From positions 124,001 through 188,000 of the forward strand of contig NZ_JAKGCU010000003.1 in NCBI RefSeq assembly GCF_021556435.1: 64,000 nt of DNA, read 5' to 3'. This stretch comes from Gordonia tangerina (GTDB lineage: Bacteria > Actinomycetota > Actinomycetes > Mycobacteriales > Mycobacteriaceae). Below the pieces are notes generated by a model that was not told the DNA's origin, made no database searches, and worked only from the letters and a program-made list of their open reading frames with translations. Shown one piece after another: positions 57,437 through 64,000 of this stretch (its first letter is position 1; every line of letters starts with the position of its first letter). Position numbers and translations under genes: made by a program.

Positions 57437-58281
57437 GCTGGCGTCTACGCGTCGTCCATTCCACCGGATTCGCCTACAAGAGTCCGGTGACGTCGTCGTA
57501 CAACGAGGCCCGCCTCACGCCCCGCAGCGACAACCGGCAAAACGTCATCATCAACCGGGTCGAGACGGTGCCGGCCACGAGGTCCTACCGCTACACCGAC
57601 TACTGGGGCACTGCGGTGACCGCCTTCGACCTGCACGCACCGCACGAGGAACTCGAGGTGTCCGGCATGTCGGTGGTGGAGACCGAGGCCGGTGGCCGGG
57701 TCCCGGTCGCCGAGCAACGCACCTGGGACGACGTGCGCAGCGACTACGTCGAGGACCGCTACGACGAGATGCTCTCTTACACCGGGTACGTGCCGAAGAA
57801 CCGACAGCTGGCCTCGGCGGCGACGCGACTTGCCAAAGGGCTCGATCCCGATGCGGCCGTCGAGGCGGTGTGCCGCTACGTGCACGAGGAGATGAAGTAC
57901 GTGCCTGGCACGACCGGCGTGCACACCACCGCCGTCGACGCATGGAACGAACGCAAAGGTGTCTGCCAGGACTACGCGCACCTGTCGTTGCTGATGTTGC
58001 GCAGCCTCGGCATCCCCGCCCGATACGTCTCGGGGTATCTGCACCCGAAACCCGATGCGGCCATCGACAAGACGGTCGAGGGGCAGAGCCACGCGTGGAT
58101 CGAGGCGTGGACAGGTGGTTGGTGGGGTTACGACCCGACGAATGCCACCGGCATCACCGAGCAGCACGTGTCGGTCGGAGTCGGACGCGACTACTCGGAT
58201 GTGTCACCCCTGAAGGGGATCTACACCGGTGGCGGGGCAACCGATCTCGATGTCGTCGTGGAGATCACCCGGCTGGCCTAG
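57433..58281 (+). CDS. Transglutaminase-like cysteine protease domain protein
   Basis: This 282-residue protein has an N-terminal beta domain (residues about 1-100) and a papain-like transglutaminase core with the triad Cys178 in KGVCQDYAHL, His220 in GQSHAWIEAW and Asp234 in WGYDPTN. It has no signal peptide, so it acts in the cytoplasm. In this cluster it may cleave the amide bonds made by the ATP-grasp partner, or transfer acyl groups. The GTG start overlaps the alpha-E stop. It converges with the PemK-like gene with a 3-base gap. Confidence 0.9.
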   Translation: MSWRLRVVHSTGFAYKSPVTSSYNEARLTPRSDNRQNVIINRVETVPATRSYRYTDYWGTAVTAFDLHAPHEELEVSGMSVVETEAGGRVPVAEQRTWDDVRSDYVEDRYDEMLSYTGYVPKNRQLASAATRLAKGLDPDAAVEAVCRYVHEEMKYVPGTTGVHTTAVDAWNERKGVCQDYAHLSLLMLRSLGIPARYVSGYLHPKPDAAIDKTVEGQSHAWIEAWTGGWWGYDPTNATGITEQHVSVGVGRDYSDVSPLKGIYTGGGATDLDVVVEITRLA

Positions 58282-58284
58282 CGG

Positions 58285-58689
58285 TCAGTGCCAGCCGAAG
58301 TCGGCGCGTAGACGGGCCGCGACCCGGTCGAACCGCGCACGATCGAGAATGGCGCCCTCGCGACGGATGCCGTGTTCGGCAACGACCAGGACCCGGTCGA
58401 GCCGAACGAAACTCTCCCGCCGCGACGCATCCCACACCCCGCTGCCGATACCCATCCAATCAGGGTCCTCGCGGTGATACTCCCTGCTGGACAGCATCAA
58501 TCCGAGGAGATTCGCGCCGGACCGGCCGACAACGAGCACCGGGCGGTCCTTGCCCTGATCGGGATCATCCTCGTAGCGCACCCAGGTCCACACGATCTCG
58601 CCCGGATCGGCGGCGCCGTCGAGGTCAGGGGAGTAGCAGATCGCGCGCGCGAGAGTACGTGTCGCAGCGGTACGCGGAGTGAGTCGCAT
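58285..58689 (-). CDS. PemK/MazF-family toxin-like protein
   Basis: This 134-residue protein has the MazF/PemK fold pattern: GEIVWTWVRYEDDPDQGKDRPVLVVGRS at residues 30-57 and the C-terminal SFVRLDRVLVVAEHGI. Active MazF toxins cut RNA. No antitoxin frame is found upstream; the preceding gene, 6 bases away on the same strand, is an alpha/beta hydrolase. Homologues without antitoxin are widespread in actinobacteria and may not be toxic. ATG 58689 is the only good start. Confidence 0.78.
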   Translation of the reverse strand: MRLTPRTAATRTLARAICYSPDLDGAADPGEIVWTWVRYEDDPDQGKDRPVLVVGRSGANLLGLMLSSREYHREDPDWMGIGSGVWDASRRESFVRLDRVLVVAEHGIRREGAILDRARFDRVAARLRADFGWH

Positions 58690-58695
58690 CGCGGG

Positions 58696-59358
58696 TCAGC
58701 CCATCAGGGTGTCGAACACGGCGTCGGCGGTCACCGTGGCGGTGGGTGCGCGATCGGGGTTGAGATTGTGGCCGACCTTCTCGATCTCGACGACGCGGGT
58801 CGGCGACGAAATCAACGCCACCGCGTCGGCGAGTTCCGCAGGTGTGGCGAACGGATCGGTACTGCCATGCACGATCACCGTGGGCACCGAGATCGACGAC
58901 AGATGTTCGGTTCGCAGCCGGTCGGGTTTGCCCGGCGGGTGCAGGGGATAGGACGTCAGCAGCAGGCCATCGGCCAGATCCGGATTCTCGGCAACCGCCA
59001 TCGAGGCCTGCCGACCGCCATAGGAATGACCGCCGACGATCAGCGGAACACCGTCGAGCCGGAACGTCTCGCAGGCCGCGACGATGCCGGCACGATCGGC
59101 AGCCGCCGTCGACGGGCTCGGCGGGCCCTTGGGGCGCCGTTGTCGGTAGGGCAGATCGATACGGGCCACCAGCAGGCCCCGCGCGGACAGCTCGTCGGCC
59201 AGCACGCGCAGGATGACCGCGTGTCGGTTGCCGCCGGCGCCGTGCGCGAGCACAGCCACCCCGATCCGATCGTGGCCGGGTTCGGTGACCTCGGCCACCA
59301 CCGAGTCGGCGTCGTACGTATGCGACTCGGGACTGTTCGGAGGGGGCGCGGCAGCCAT
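58696..59358 (-). CDS. Dienelactone hydrolase-like alpha/beta hydrolase
   Basis: This 220-residue hydrolase has the nucleophile motif LIVGGHSYGGRQASMA, the Asp in VHGSTDPFATPAE and the His in KVGHNLNPDRA. LAHGAGGNRHAVILRVLAD forms the oxyanion region, and the KAN/dienelactone-hydrolase type of small alpha/beta hydrolase fits. The substrate is unknown. ATG 59358 is 6 bases after TACGGT on its strand, hence probably leaderless; an ATG 48 bases upstream lies before that hexamer. It is divergent from lepA and co-directional with the PemK-like gene. Confidence 0.8.
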   Translation of the reverse strand: MAAAPPPNSPESHTYDADSVVAEVTEPGHDRIGVAVLAHGAGGNRHAVILRVLADELSARGLLVARIDLPYRQRRPKGPPSPSTAAADRAGIVAACETFRLDGVPLIVGGHSYGGRQASMAVAENPDLADGLLLTSYPLHPPGKPDRLRTEHLSSISVPTVIVHGSTDPFATPAELADAVALISSPTRVVEIEKVGHNLNPDRAPTATVTADAVFDTLMG

Positions 59359-59476
59359 TGCACAACCGTAGCGGCGAGCGTCGCCGACGCCGACCGCGGC
59401 GGGCATGAGAAACTGGACCCAGCGACGTGGTCACCTTCGGCCGCGTCACCATGCCGCACGTCCGAGGAGCAGTTCG

Positions 59477-61336
59477 ATTCCCACCTTCGCTGACACCACC
59501 TTCACCGACCCCGCGCGGATCCGGAACTTCTGCATCATCGCCCATATCGACCACGGGAAGTCCACCCTGGCCGACCGTATGTTGCAGCTGACCGGCGTGG
59601 TCGAGGAGCGTCAGATGCGCGCGCAGTACCTCGATCGGATGGACATCGAACGTGAGCGCGGCATCACCATCAAGGCGCAGAACGTGCGCCTGCCGTGGCA
59701 GGTCACCGAGCCCGACGGCGCCACCACCGACTACGTCATCCACCTGATCGACACACCCGGCCACGTCGACTTCACCTATGAGGTCTCGCGTGCCCTCGAG
59801 GCCTGTGAAGGGGCGATTCTGCTGGTCGACGCCGCCCAAGGCATCGAGGCGCAGACGCTGGCCAACCTCTACCTGGCGATGGACAAGGACCTGACGATCA
59901 TCCCGGTCCTCAACAAGATCGATCTGCCGGCGGCCGATCCGGACCGCTACGCCGCGGAGATCGCGCACATCATCGGCTGCGAGGCCGACGAGGTGCTGCG
60001 GGTGTCGGGTAAGACCGGAGCCGGCGTGGCCGAACTGCTCGACGAGGTCATCCGGCAGGTCCCCCCGCCCGAAGGTGATCAGGACGCTCCGGCGCGCGCA
60101 ATGATCTTCGACTCGGTCTACGACACCTACCGTGGGGTGGTCACCTACGTCCGTGTCGTCGACGGACGCGTCCTGCCGCGCGAGAAGGTGCTGATGATGT
60201 CGACCGGCGCGACACATGAACTTCTCGAGGTCGGCATCGTCTCGCCCGAACCGAAGGCATCCAAGGGGCTGGGAGTCGGTGAGGTCGGCTACCTGATCAC
60301 CGGTGTGAAAGACGTGCGGCAGTCCAAGGTCGGCGATACCGTGACCACGGCCAAGCACGGGGCCGAGGAACCATTGACGGGCTACCGGGAGCCGCAGCCC
60401 ATGGTCTACTCGGGGCTCTACCCAGTGGACGGCTCGGACTACCCGGTGCTGCGCGAGGCGCTGGACAAGCTGCAACTCAACGACGCGGCACTCGCCTACG
60501 AACCGGAGACCTCGGTGGCCCTCGGGTTCGGTTTCCGCTGCGGCTTCCTCGGGCTCCTGCACATGGAGATCACCCGTGAACGCCTCGAACGCGAGTTCAA
60601 CCTCAACCTGATCTCGACAGCACCCAACGTCGTCTATCGGGTCATCATGGAGGACGGGCAGGAGATCACCGTCACCAATCCATCGGACTGGCCTGCGGGC
60701 AAGGCCAAGCAGATCTTCGAGCCGATCGTGAAGATGACGATCATCGCTCCGAGCGAGTTCGTCGGGGCGATCATGGAACTTTGTCAGAGCCGGCGCGGTG
60801 ATCTCGGCGGGATGGATTACCTCTCGGAGACCCGCGTCGAGCTGCGCTACACGATGCCGATGGCCGAGATCATCTTCGACTTCTTCGATGCACTCAAGTC
60901 GCGCACCCGCGGCTACGCCAGCCTCGATTACGAGGAAGCCGGCGAGCAGGAAGCCGAGCTGGTGAAGGTCGACATCCTCTTGCAGGGGGAGGCCGTGGAC
61001 GCGTTCAGCGCGATCGTGCACAAGGATGCGGCCTATGCGTACGGCAACAAGATGGCCACCAAACTCAAGGAACTGATCCCGCGTCAGCAGTTCGAGGTAC
61101 CGGTGCAGGCGGCCATCGGCTCCAAGATCATCGCGCGCGAGAACATCCGTGCCATCCGCAAGGACGTGCTGGCCAAGTGCTACGGCGGTGACATCAGCCG
61201 CAAGCGCAAGCTGCTCGAGAAGCAGAAAGAGGGCAAGAAGCGGATGAAGACGATCGGGCGGGTCGACGTCCCGCAAGAGGCGTTTGTCGCCGCGCTGTCC
61301 ACCGACTCACTGGGAGACAAGCCGAAGGGGAAGTAG
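59477..61336 (+). CDS. lepA: Elongation factor 4 (LepA), probable AUU start
   Basis: This translational GTPase of about 619 residues back-translocates stalled ribosomes. G motifs: [38 protein letters not shown]. The C-terminal domain ([20 protein letters not shown]) is diagnostic. Homologues start near PTFADTTF; here the codon in the Met position is ATT (59477), with GGAG at 59466-59469, seven bases upstream. The nearest in-frame ATG (59405) has no such site and would add 24 Arg-rich residues, so a rare AUU start is proposed. It is divergent from an alpha/beta hydrolase gene. Confidence 0.9.
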   Translation: MPTFADTTFTDPARIRNFCIIAHIDHGKSTLADRMLQLTGVVEERQMRAQYLDRMDIERERGITIKAQNVRLPWQVTEPDGATTDYVIHLIDTPGHVDFTYEVSRALEACEGAILLVDAAQGIEAQTLANLYLAMDKDLTIIPVLNKIDLPAADPDRYAAEIAHIIGCEADEVLRVSGKTGAGVAELLDEVIRQVPPPEGDQDAPARAMIFDSVYDTYRGVVTYVRVVDGRVLPREKVLMMSTGATHELLEVGIVSPEPKASKGLGVGEVGYLITGVKDVRQSKVGDTVTTAKHGAEEPLTGYREPQPMVYSGLYPVDGSDYPVLREALDKLQLNDAALAYEPETSVALGFGFRCGFLGLLHMEITRERLEREFNLNLISTAPNVVYRVIMEDGQEITVTNPSDWPAGKAKQIFEPIVKMTIIAPSEFVGAIMELCQSRRGDLGGMDYLSETRVELRYTMPMAEIIFDFFDALKSRTRGYASLDYEEAGEQEAELVKVDILLQGEAVDAFSAIVHKDAAYAYGNKMATKLKELIPRQQFEVPVQAAIGSKIIARENIRAIRKDVLAKCYGGDISRKRKLLEKQKEGKKRMKTIGRVDVPQEAFVAALSTDSLGDKPKGK

Positions 61337-61340
61337 ACCG

Positions 61341-63386
61341 TTGGACAACCGCCGCAACCCGGTACTGGCCGAGAGTCCGCTGCCGCACGGACTGCCCGAC
61401 TTCGCGTCGATCTCCGACGACGACTTCCTGCCCGCCTTCGGTGAGGCGATGGCGACCCATCTCGCGGAGGTGGAGTCGATCGCCACCGACCCACGGCCCG
61501 CGACGTTCGCCAACACCGTAGAGGCGTTGGAACTGTCCGGGCGGGATCTCGCTCGGGCCGGCGGGATCTTCTTCAATCTCGTCGGGCCGGACACCAACCC
61601 GCAGCGCAACGAGATCTCCCGGCAACTCTCGACCTTGCTGACCGACCACGCGAACACCATCGCCATGGATCGGCGACTGTTCGAGAGGATCTCGGCGCTG
61701 CACGACCGCGCAGACGAACTCGACCTGACCGAGGCGCAGCAACGGTTGCTCGCCAAGCGCTATCGCGAATCGGTGCGGGCCGGCGCCGGGCTCGGCCCGG
61801 ACGAGCAAGAACAGATACGCCAGATCTCTTCGCGGCTGGCATATCTCAGCACGACGTTCTCGCAACGCATTCTCGATGACACCAATGCCTCGGCGGTGCT
61901 CGTCGACAACATCGCCCAGCTCGACGGGCTCTCGGCGGGACAGGTCGCCGCCGCTCGCCGGGCGGCAGCCGACGCGGGACACGAATCCGGTTACCTGCTC
62001 ACCCTGGAACTACCCAGCAGCCAGGCGGTACTCACGGGGCTCACGGATCGTTCGGTGCGGCAACGGGTCTTCGACGCGTCGATCTCGCGCTGTGCGCGGG
62101 GTAACGACCACGACACCCGTGAGCTCGTCCTCGAGATCGTCGGGCTTCGCGCTCGACGTGCCCGACTCCTGGGGTATCGCGACCATGCCGAGTATGTGAT
62201 CGCCGAGGAGACCGCACCCAACCCGGCCGCGGTCGTCGAGTTGCTGGCCGAGCTCACCGCGTCCGCCCTGCGGGCGGGCGGACGCGAACTGACCCGCCTG
62301 AACCGGTTCGCCGACGAGGAGATCGGCGCGGCCGACCTCACCTACTGGTTGGAACGGGAGCGGCGGGCCGCGTCTGCGGTTCCGCTCGACGACTTCGGTG
62401 ACTACTGCGAGCTCGACAATGTGTTGCAGCGCGGGGTGTTCTATGCCGCGGGCAAACTGTACGGACTGCGATTCATCGAACGAACCGACCTGCACGGCTA
62501 CCACCCCGACGTGCGGGTGTGGGACGTGATCAACGAGGCGGGGCGCAGCATCGGCCTGTTCCTGGGTGACTTCTATGCGCGCCCGTCCAAACGGGGCGGC
62601 GCCTGGATGAACAACATCGTCGACCAGTCGATGGTGTTGTCCACACAACCGATCGTGGTGAACGTCGCCAATCTGACCAAACCCGATGACGGCGCGCCCT
62701 GCCTGCTGACGATGGACCAGCTGACCACTCTGTTCCACGAGTTCGGACACGCCCTGCACGGTTTGTTGTCGGCTGTCGACTACCCGTCGCAATCGGGTAC
62801 GTCGGTGCCGCGGGACTTCGTCGAGTTCCCGTCGCAGGTGAACGAGATGTGGGCATTGCATCCAGATGTGTTGTCGCAGTATGCCCGTCACCACGCCACG
62901 GGTGAACCCATTCCGGCGGCGCTGGCCGATGCGGCACGCGATGCGGCGAAGACCGAGAGCGCGCACTCCACGATCGAGTATCTCGCTGCCGCGCAGCTCG
63001 ATCTGGCCTGGCATCGGATCACCGCCGACGACACGGTCGACGATGTCGCGCAGTTCGAACGAGATGCGTTGCGGGCGGCAGGTTTCATCGGTGACCTGAT
63101 CCCGCCGCGGTATCGCAGCGCGTACTTCAACCACATCTTCGGCGGCGGCTATTCCGCGGGCTACTACTCCTACATCTGGTCGGAGGTACTCGACGCCGAG
63201 ACCGAACAGTGGTTCCTCGCCGAGGGTGGACTGCTGCGCGACAACGGCCGACGCTTCGCCGAGGCAACACTTTCGCGCGGCGACAGCATCGACCCGTTGG
63301 CCGCCCACGAGACGCTCATCGGGCGGACTCCACGCATCGAACCACTGCTCACCCGGCGCGGACTCGTCGCGTCCGAGGAACGCTAG
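61341..63386 (+). CDS. M3-family zinc metallopeptidase (oligopeptidase A/Dcp type)
   Basis: This 681-residue enzyme has the M3 active site [14 protein letters not shown] (HExxH-type, read as HEFGH) with the third ligand Glu about 25 residues on ([13 protein letters not shown]), and the C-terminal [17 protein letters not shown]. It degrades short peptides in the cytoplasm; no signal peptide is seen. The start is TTG 61341, 4 bases after the lepA stop, with GGGGAAG upstream; a longer frame inside lepA would add 19 residues with no support. The gene is probably co-transcribed with lepA. Confidence 0.92.
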   Translation: MDNRRNPVLAESPLPHGLPDFASISDDDFLPAFGEAMATHLAEVESIATDPRPATFANTVEALELSGRDLARAGGIFFNLVGPDTNPQRNEISRQLSTLLTDHANTIAMDRRLFERISALHDRADELDLTEAQQRLLAKRYRESVRAGAGLGPDEQEQIRQISSRLAYLSTTFSQRILDDTNASAVLVDNIAQLDGLSAGQVAAARRAAADAGHESGYLLTLELPSSQAVLTGLTDRSVRQRVFDASISRCARGNDHDTRELVLEIVGLRARRARLLGYRDHAEYVIAEETAPNPAAVVELLAELTASALRAGGRELTRLNRFADEEIGAADLTYWLERERRAASAVPLDDFGDYCELDNVLQRGVFYAAGKLYGLRFIERTDLHGYHPDVRVWDVINEAGRSIGLFLGDFYARPSKRGGAWMNNIVDQSMVLSTQPIVVNVANLTKPDDGAPCLLTMDQLTTLFHEFGHALHGLLSAVDYPSQSGTSVPRDFVEFPSQVNEMWALHPDVLSQYARHHATGEPIPAALADAARDAAKTESAHSTIEYLAAAQLDLAWHRITADDTVDDVAQFERDALRAAGFIGDLIPPRYRSAYFNHIFGGGYSAGYYSYIWSEVLDAETEQWFLAEGGLLRDNGRRFAEATLSRGDSIDPLAAHETLIGRTPRIEPLLTRRGLVASEER

Positions 63387-63394
63387 CCGCGGCG

Positions 63395-64000
63395 ATGGAA
63401 TCCGGGGCCGGTTCTTGTCGCGACAGCCGCGGCGATCTAACGCGGTTCGCTCTGCTCAGTATCGCGGCTGCCGTGGTCACCATCGCGATGAAGGTGATCG
63501 CTTGGCAGATCACCGGTTCCGTCGGCCTGCTGTCCGATGCGGCCGAGTCGGTGGTGAATCTCGTTGCGGCGGTTGGCGCGTTCGTGGCCCTACGAGTAGC
63601 CGCCCGGCCGGCCGACACCGGTCACAACTTCGGCCACACCAAGGCTGAGTACTTCTCGGCCGTCATCGAGGGTGTGATGATCTTCGTCGCGGCCGGCGCG
63701 ATCATCGTCACCGCGATCAACAGGTTGATCAACCCCACGGAACTGGAGGCGGTGGGCCCCGGTCTGGCCATCTCGGTCGGGGCCACGGTCATCAACGGCG
63801 TAGTGGCGGTGGTCTTGTTGCGGGCCGGGCGACGTCATCGATCGATCACCCTGGAAGCCGACGGCAAACACCTGATGACCGACGTCTGGACCACAGTGGG
63901 GGTGGTGTTCGGGGTGTTCCTGGTTGCCGTCACCGGCTGGCTTCGGCTCGATCCGCTCATCGCCATGGCCGTCGCGATCAACATCCTGGTGGTGGGCAGC
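63395..64000 (+). CDS. Cation diffusion facilitator, N-terminal part
   Basis: These are the first 202 codons; the gene continues past the right edge. About five spans are visible. The TM2 metal site is [11 protein letters not shown], followed by [18 protein letters not shown] and the TM5 site [14 protein letters not shown] (His and Asp). These are signatures of CDF transporters that export Zn, Fe or other divalent metals in exchange for protons. The specific metal is not clear from TM2 (D-x3-S with N at the fourth ligand). ATG 63395 lies 8 bases after the M3 peptidase stop. Confidence 0.87.
   Translation, partial: MESGAGSCRDSRGDLTRFALLSIAAAVVTIAMKVIAWQITGSVGLLSDAAESVVNLVAAVGAFVALRVAARPADTGHNFGHTKAEYFSAVIEGVMIFVAAGAIIVTAINRLINPTELEAVGPGLAISVGATVINGVVAVVLLRAGRRHRSITLEADGKHLMTDVWTTVGVVFGVFLVAVTGWLRLDPLIAMAVAINILVVGS

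Noticed and set aside
58625-61276. An 883-residue minus-strand frame opposite lepA
   Set aside because: It is a shadow of the conserved LepA frame and spans the divergent promoter region. No recognisable domain is present.

Overview
The window comes from a high-GC actinobacterium of the mycolic-acid group (Corynebacteriales/Mycobacteriales), most like Gordonia or a close relative. I base this on gene order and protein character, not on a database search. The left part follows the Mycobacterium tuberculosis order gatB-lppZ-doxX-cfp6-ilvBNC-serA-leuB-gltX-iclR-leuCD-hupB-mutT1-ppk-fbiD-gpsA-thiL-ung-rpmB-fakA-recG (the Rv3009c to Rv2972c block). The right part follows proA-moxR-VWA-nadD-rsfS-gpgP-octT-degV-comEA-comEC-holA-rpsT-ATP-grasp/alpha-E/transglutaminase-lepA (the Rv2427c to Rv2404c block). 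Actinobacterial markers include a lysine-rich C-terminal tail on HU, CofC/FbiD for coenzyme F420, and enzymes of methylglucose lipopolysaccharide synthesis.

Layout. 1-9.2 kb: the end of gatB, a lipoprotein, a DoxX membrane protein and the branched-chain amino acid genes ilvD, ilvB, ilvN, ilvC, with a leader-peptide attenuator in front of ilvB. 9.2-17.2 kb: a secreted trypsin-like protease, serA-leuB, a GntR-type regulator with its membrane partner, an MFS transporter, and an FAH-family hydrolase with an alpha/beta hydrolase. 17.2-22.5 kb: gltX, tRNA-Gln(CUG), tRNA-Glu(CUC), a flavin/F420-type oxidoreductase, an IclR regulator of the LtbR/NdgR type and leuCD. 22.6-37 kb: hupB, mutT1-ppk-cofC, gpsA, small membrane and AsnC-like genes, thiL, gamma-carbonic anhydrase-ung, a crotonase, rpmB, a FakA-like protein and recG. 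37-42.2 kb: the accessory junction, with an exported HNH protein, a second MFS pump, a DUF222/HNH nuclease of the 13E12 type, a roughly 208-bp insertion-sequence remnant, a decayed stretch and a frameshifted zapE/AFG1 ATPase. 42.2-64 kb: proA through lepA, then an M3 peptidase and a cation diffusion facilitator that runs off the right edge.

How the genes work together. Valine, leucine and isoleucine synthesis is nearly complete in one place (ilvD, ilvBN, ilvC, leuB, leuC, leuD). It shows two layers of control in the sequence: translation-coupled attenuation before ilvB and an IclR regulator divergent from leuCD. gatB, gltX and a tRNA-Gln lie close together, as expected where Gln-tRNA is made by misacylation and transamidation. 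gpgP and octT act consecutively in glucosylglycerate metabolism. The DAK2-domain protein (FakA-like) and a DegV protein (FakB-like) could form a fatty-acid kinase pair. The ATP-grasp, alpha-E and transglutaminase genes form a tightly overlapping operon whose product is unknown, and they are the best candidate here for an undescribed system.

Many genes start 6-9 bases after a TANNNT hexamer, which implies widespread leaderless transcription. Starts were chosen by ribosome-binding sites, leaderless promoter spacing and homologue length, and several differ from the longest open frame. No CRISPR array, rRNA or complete insertion sequence was found.
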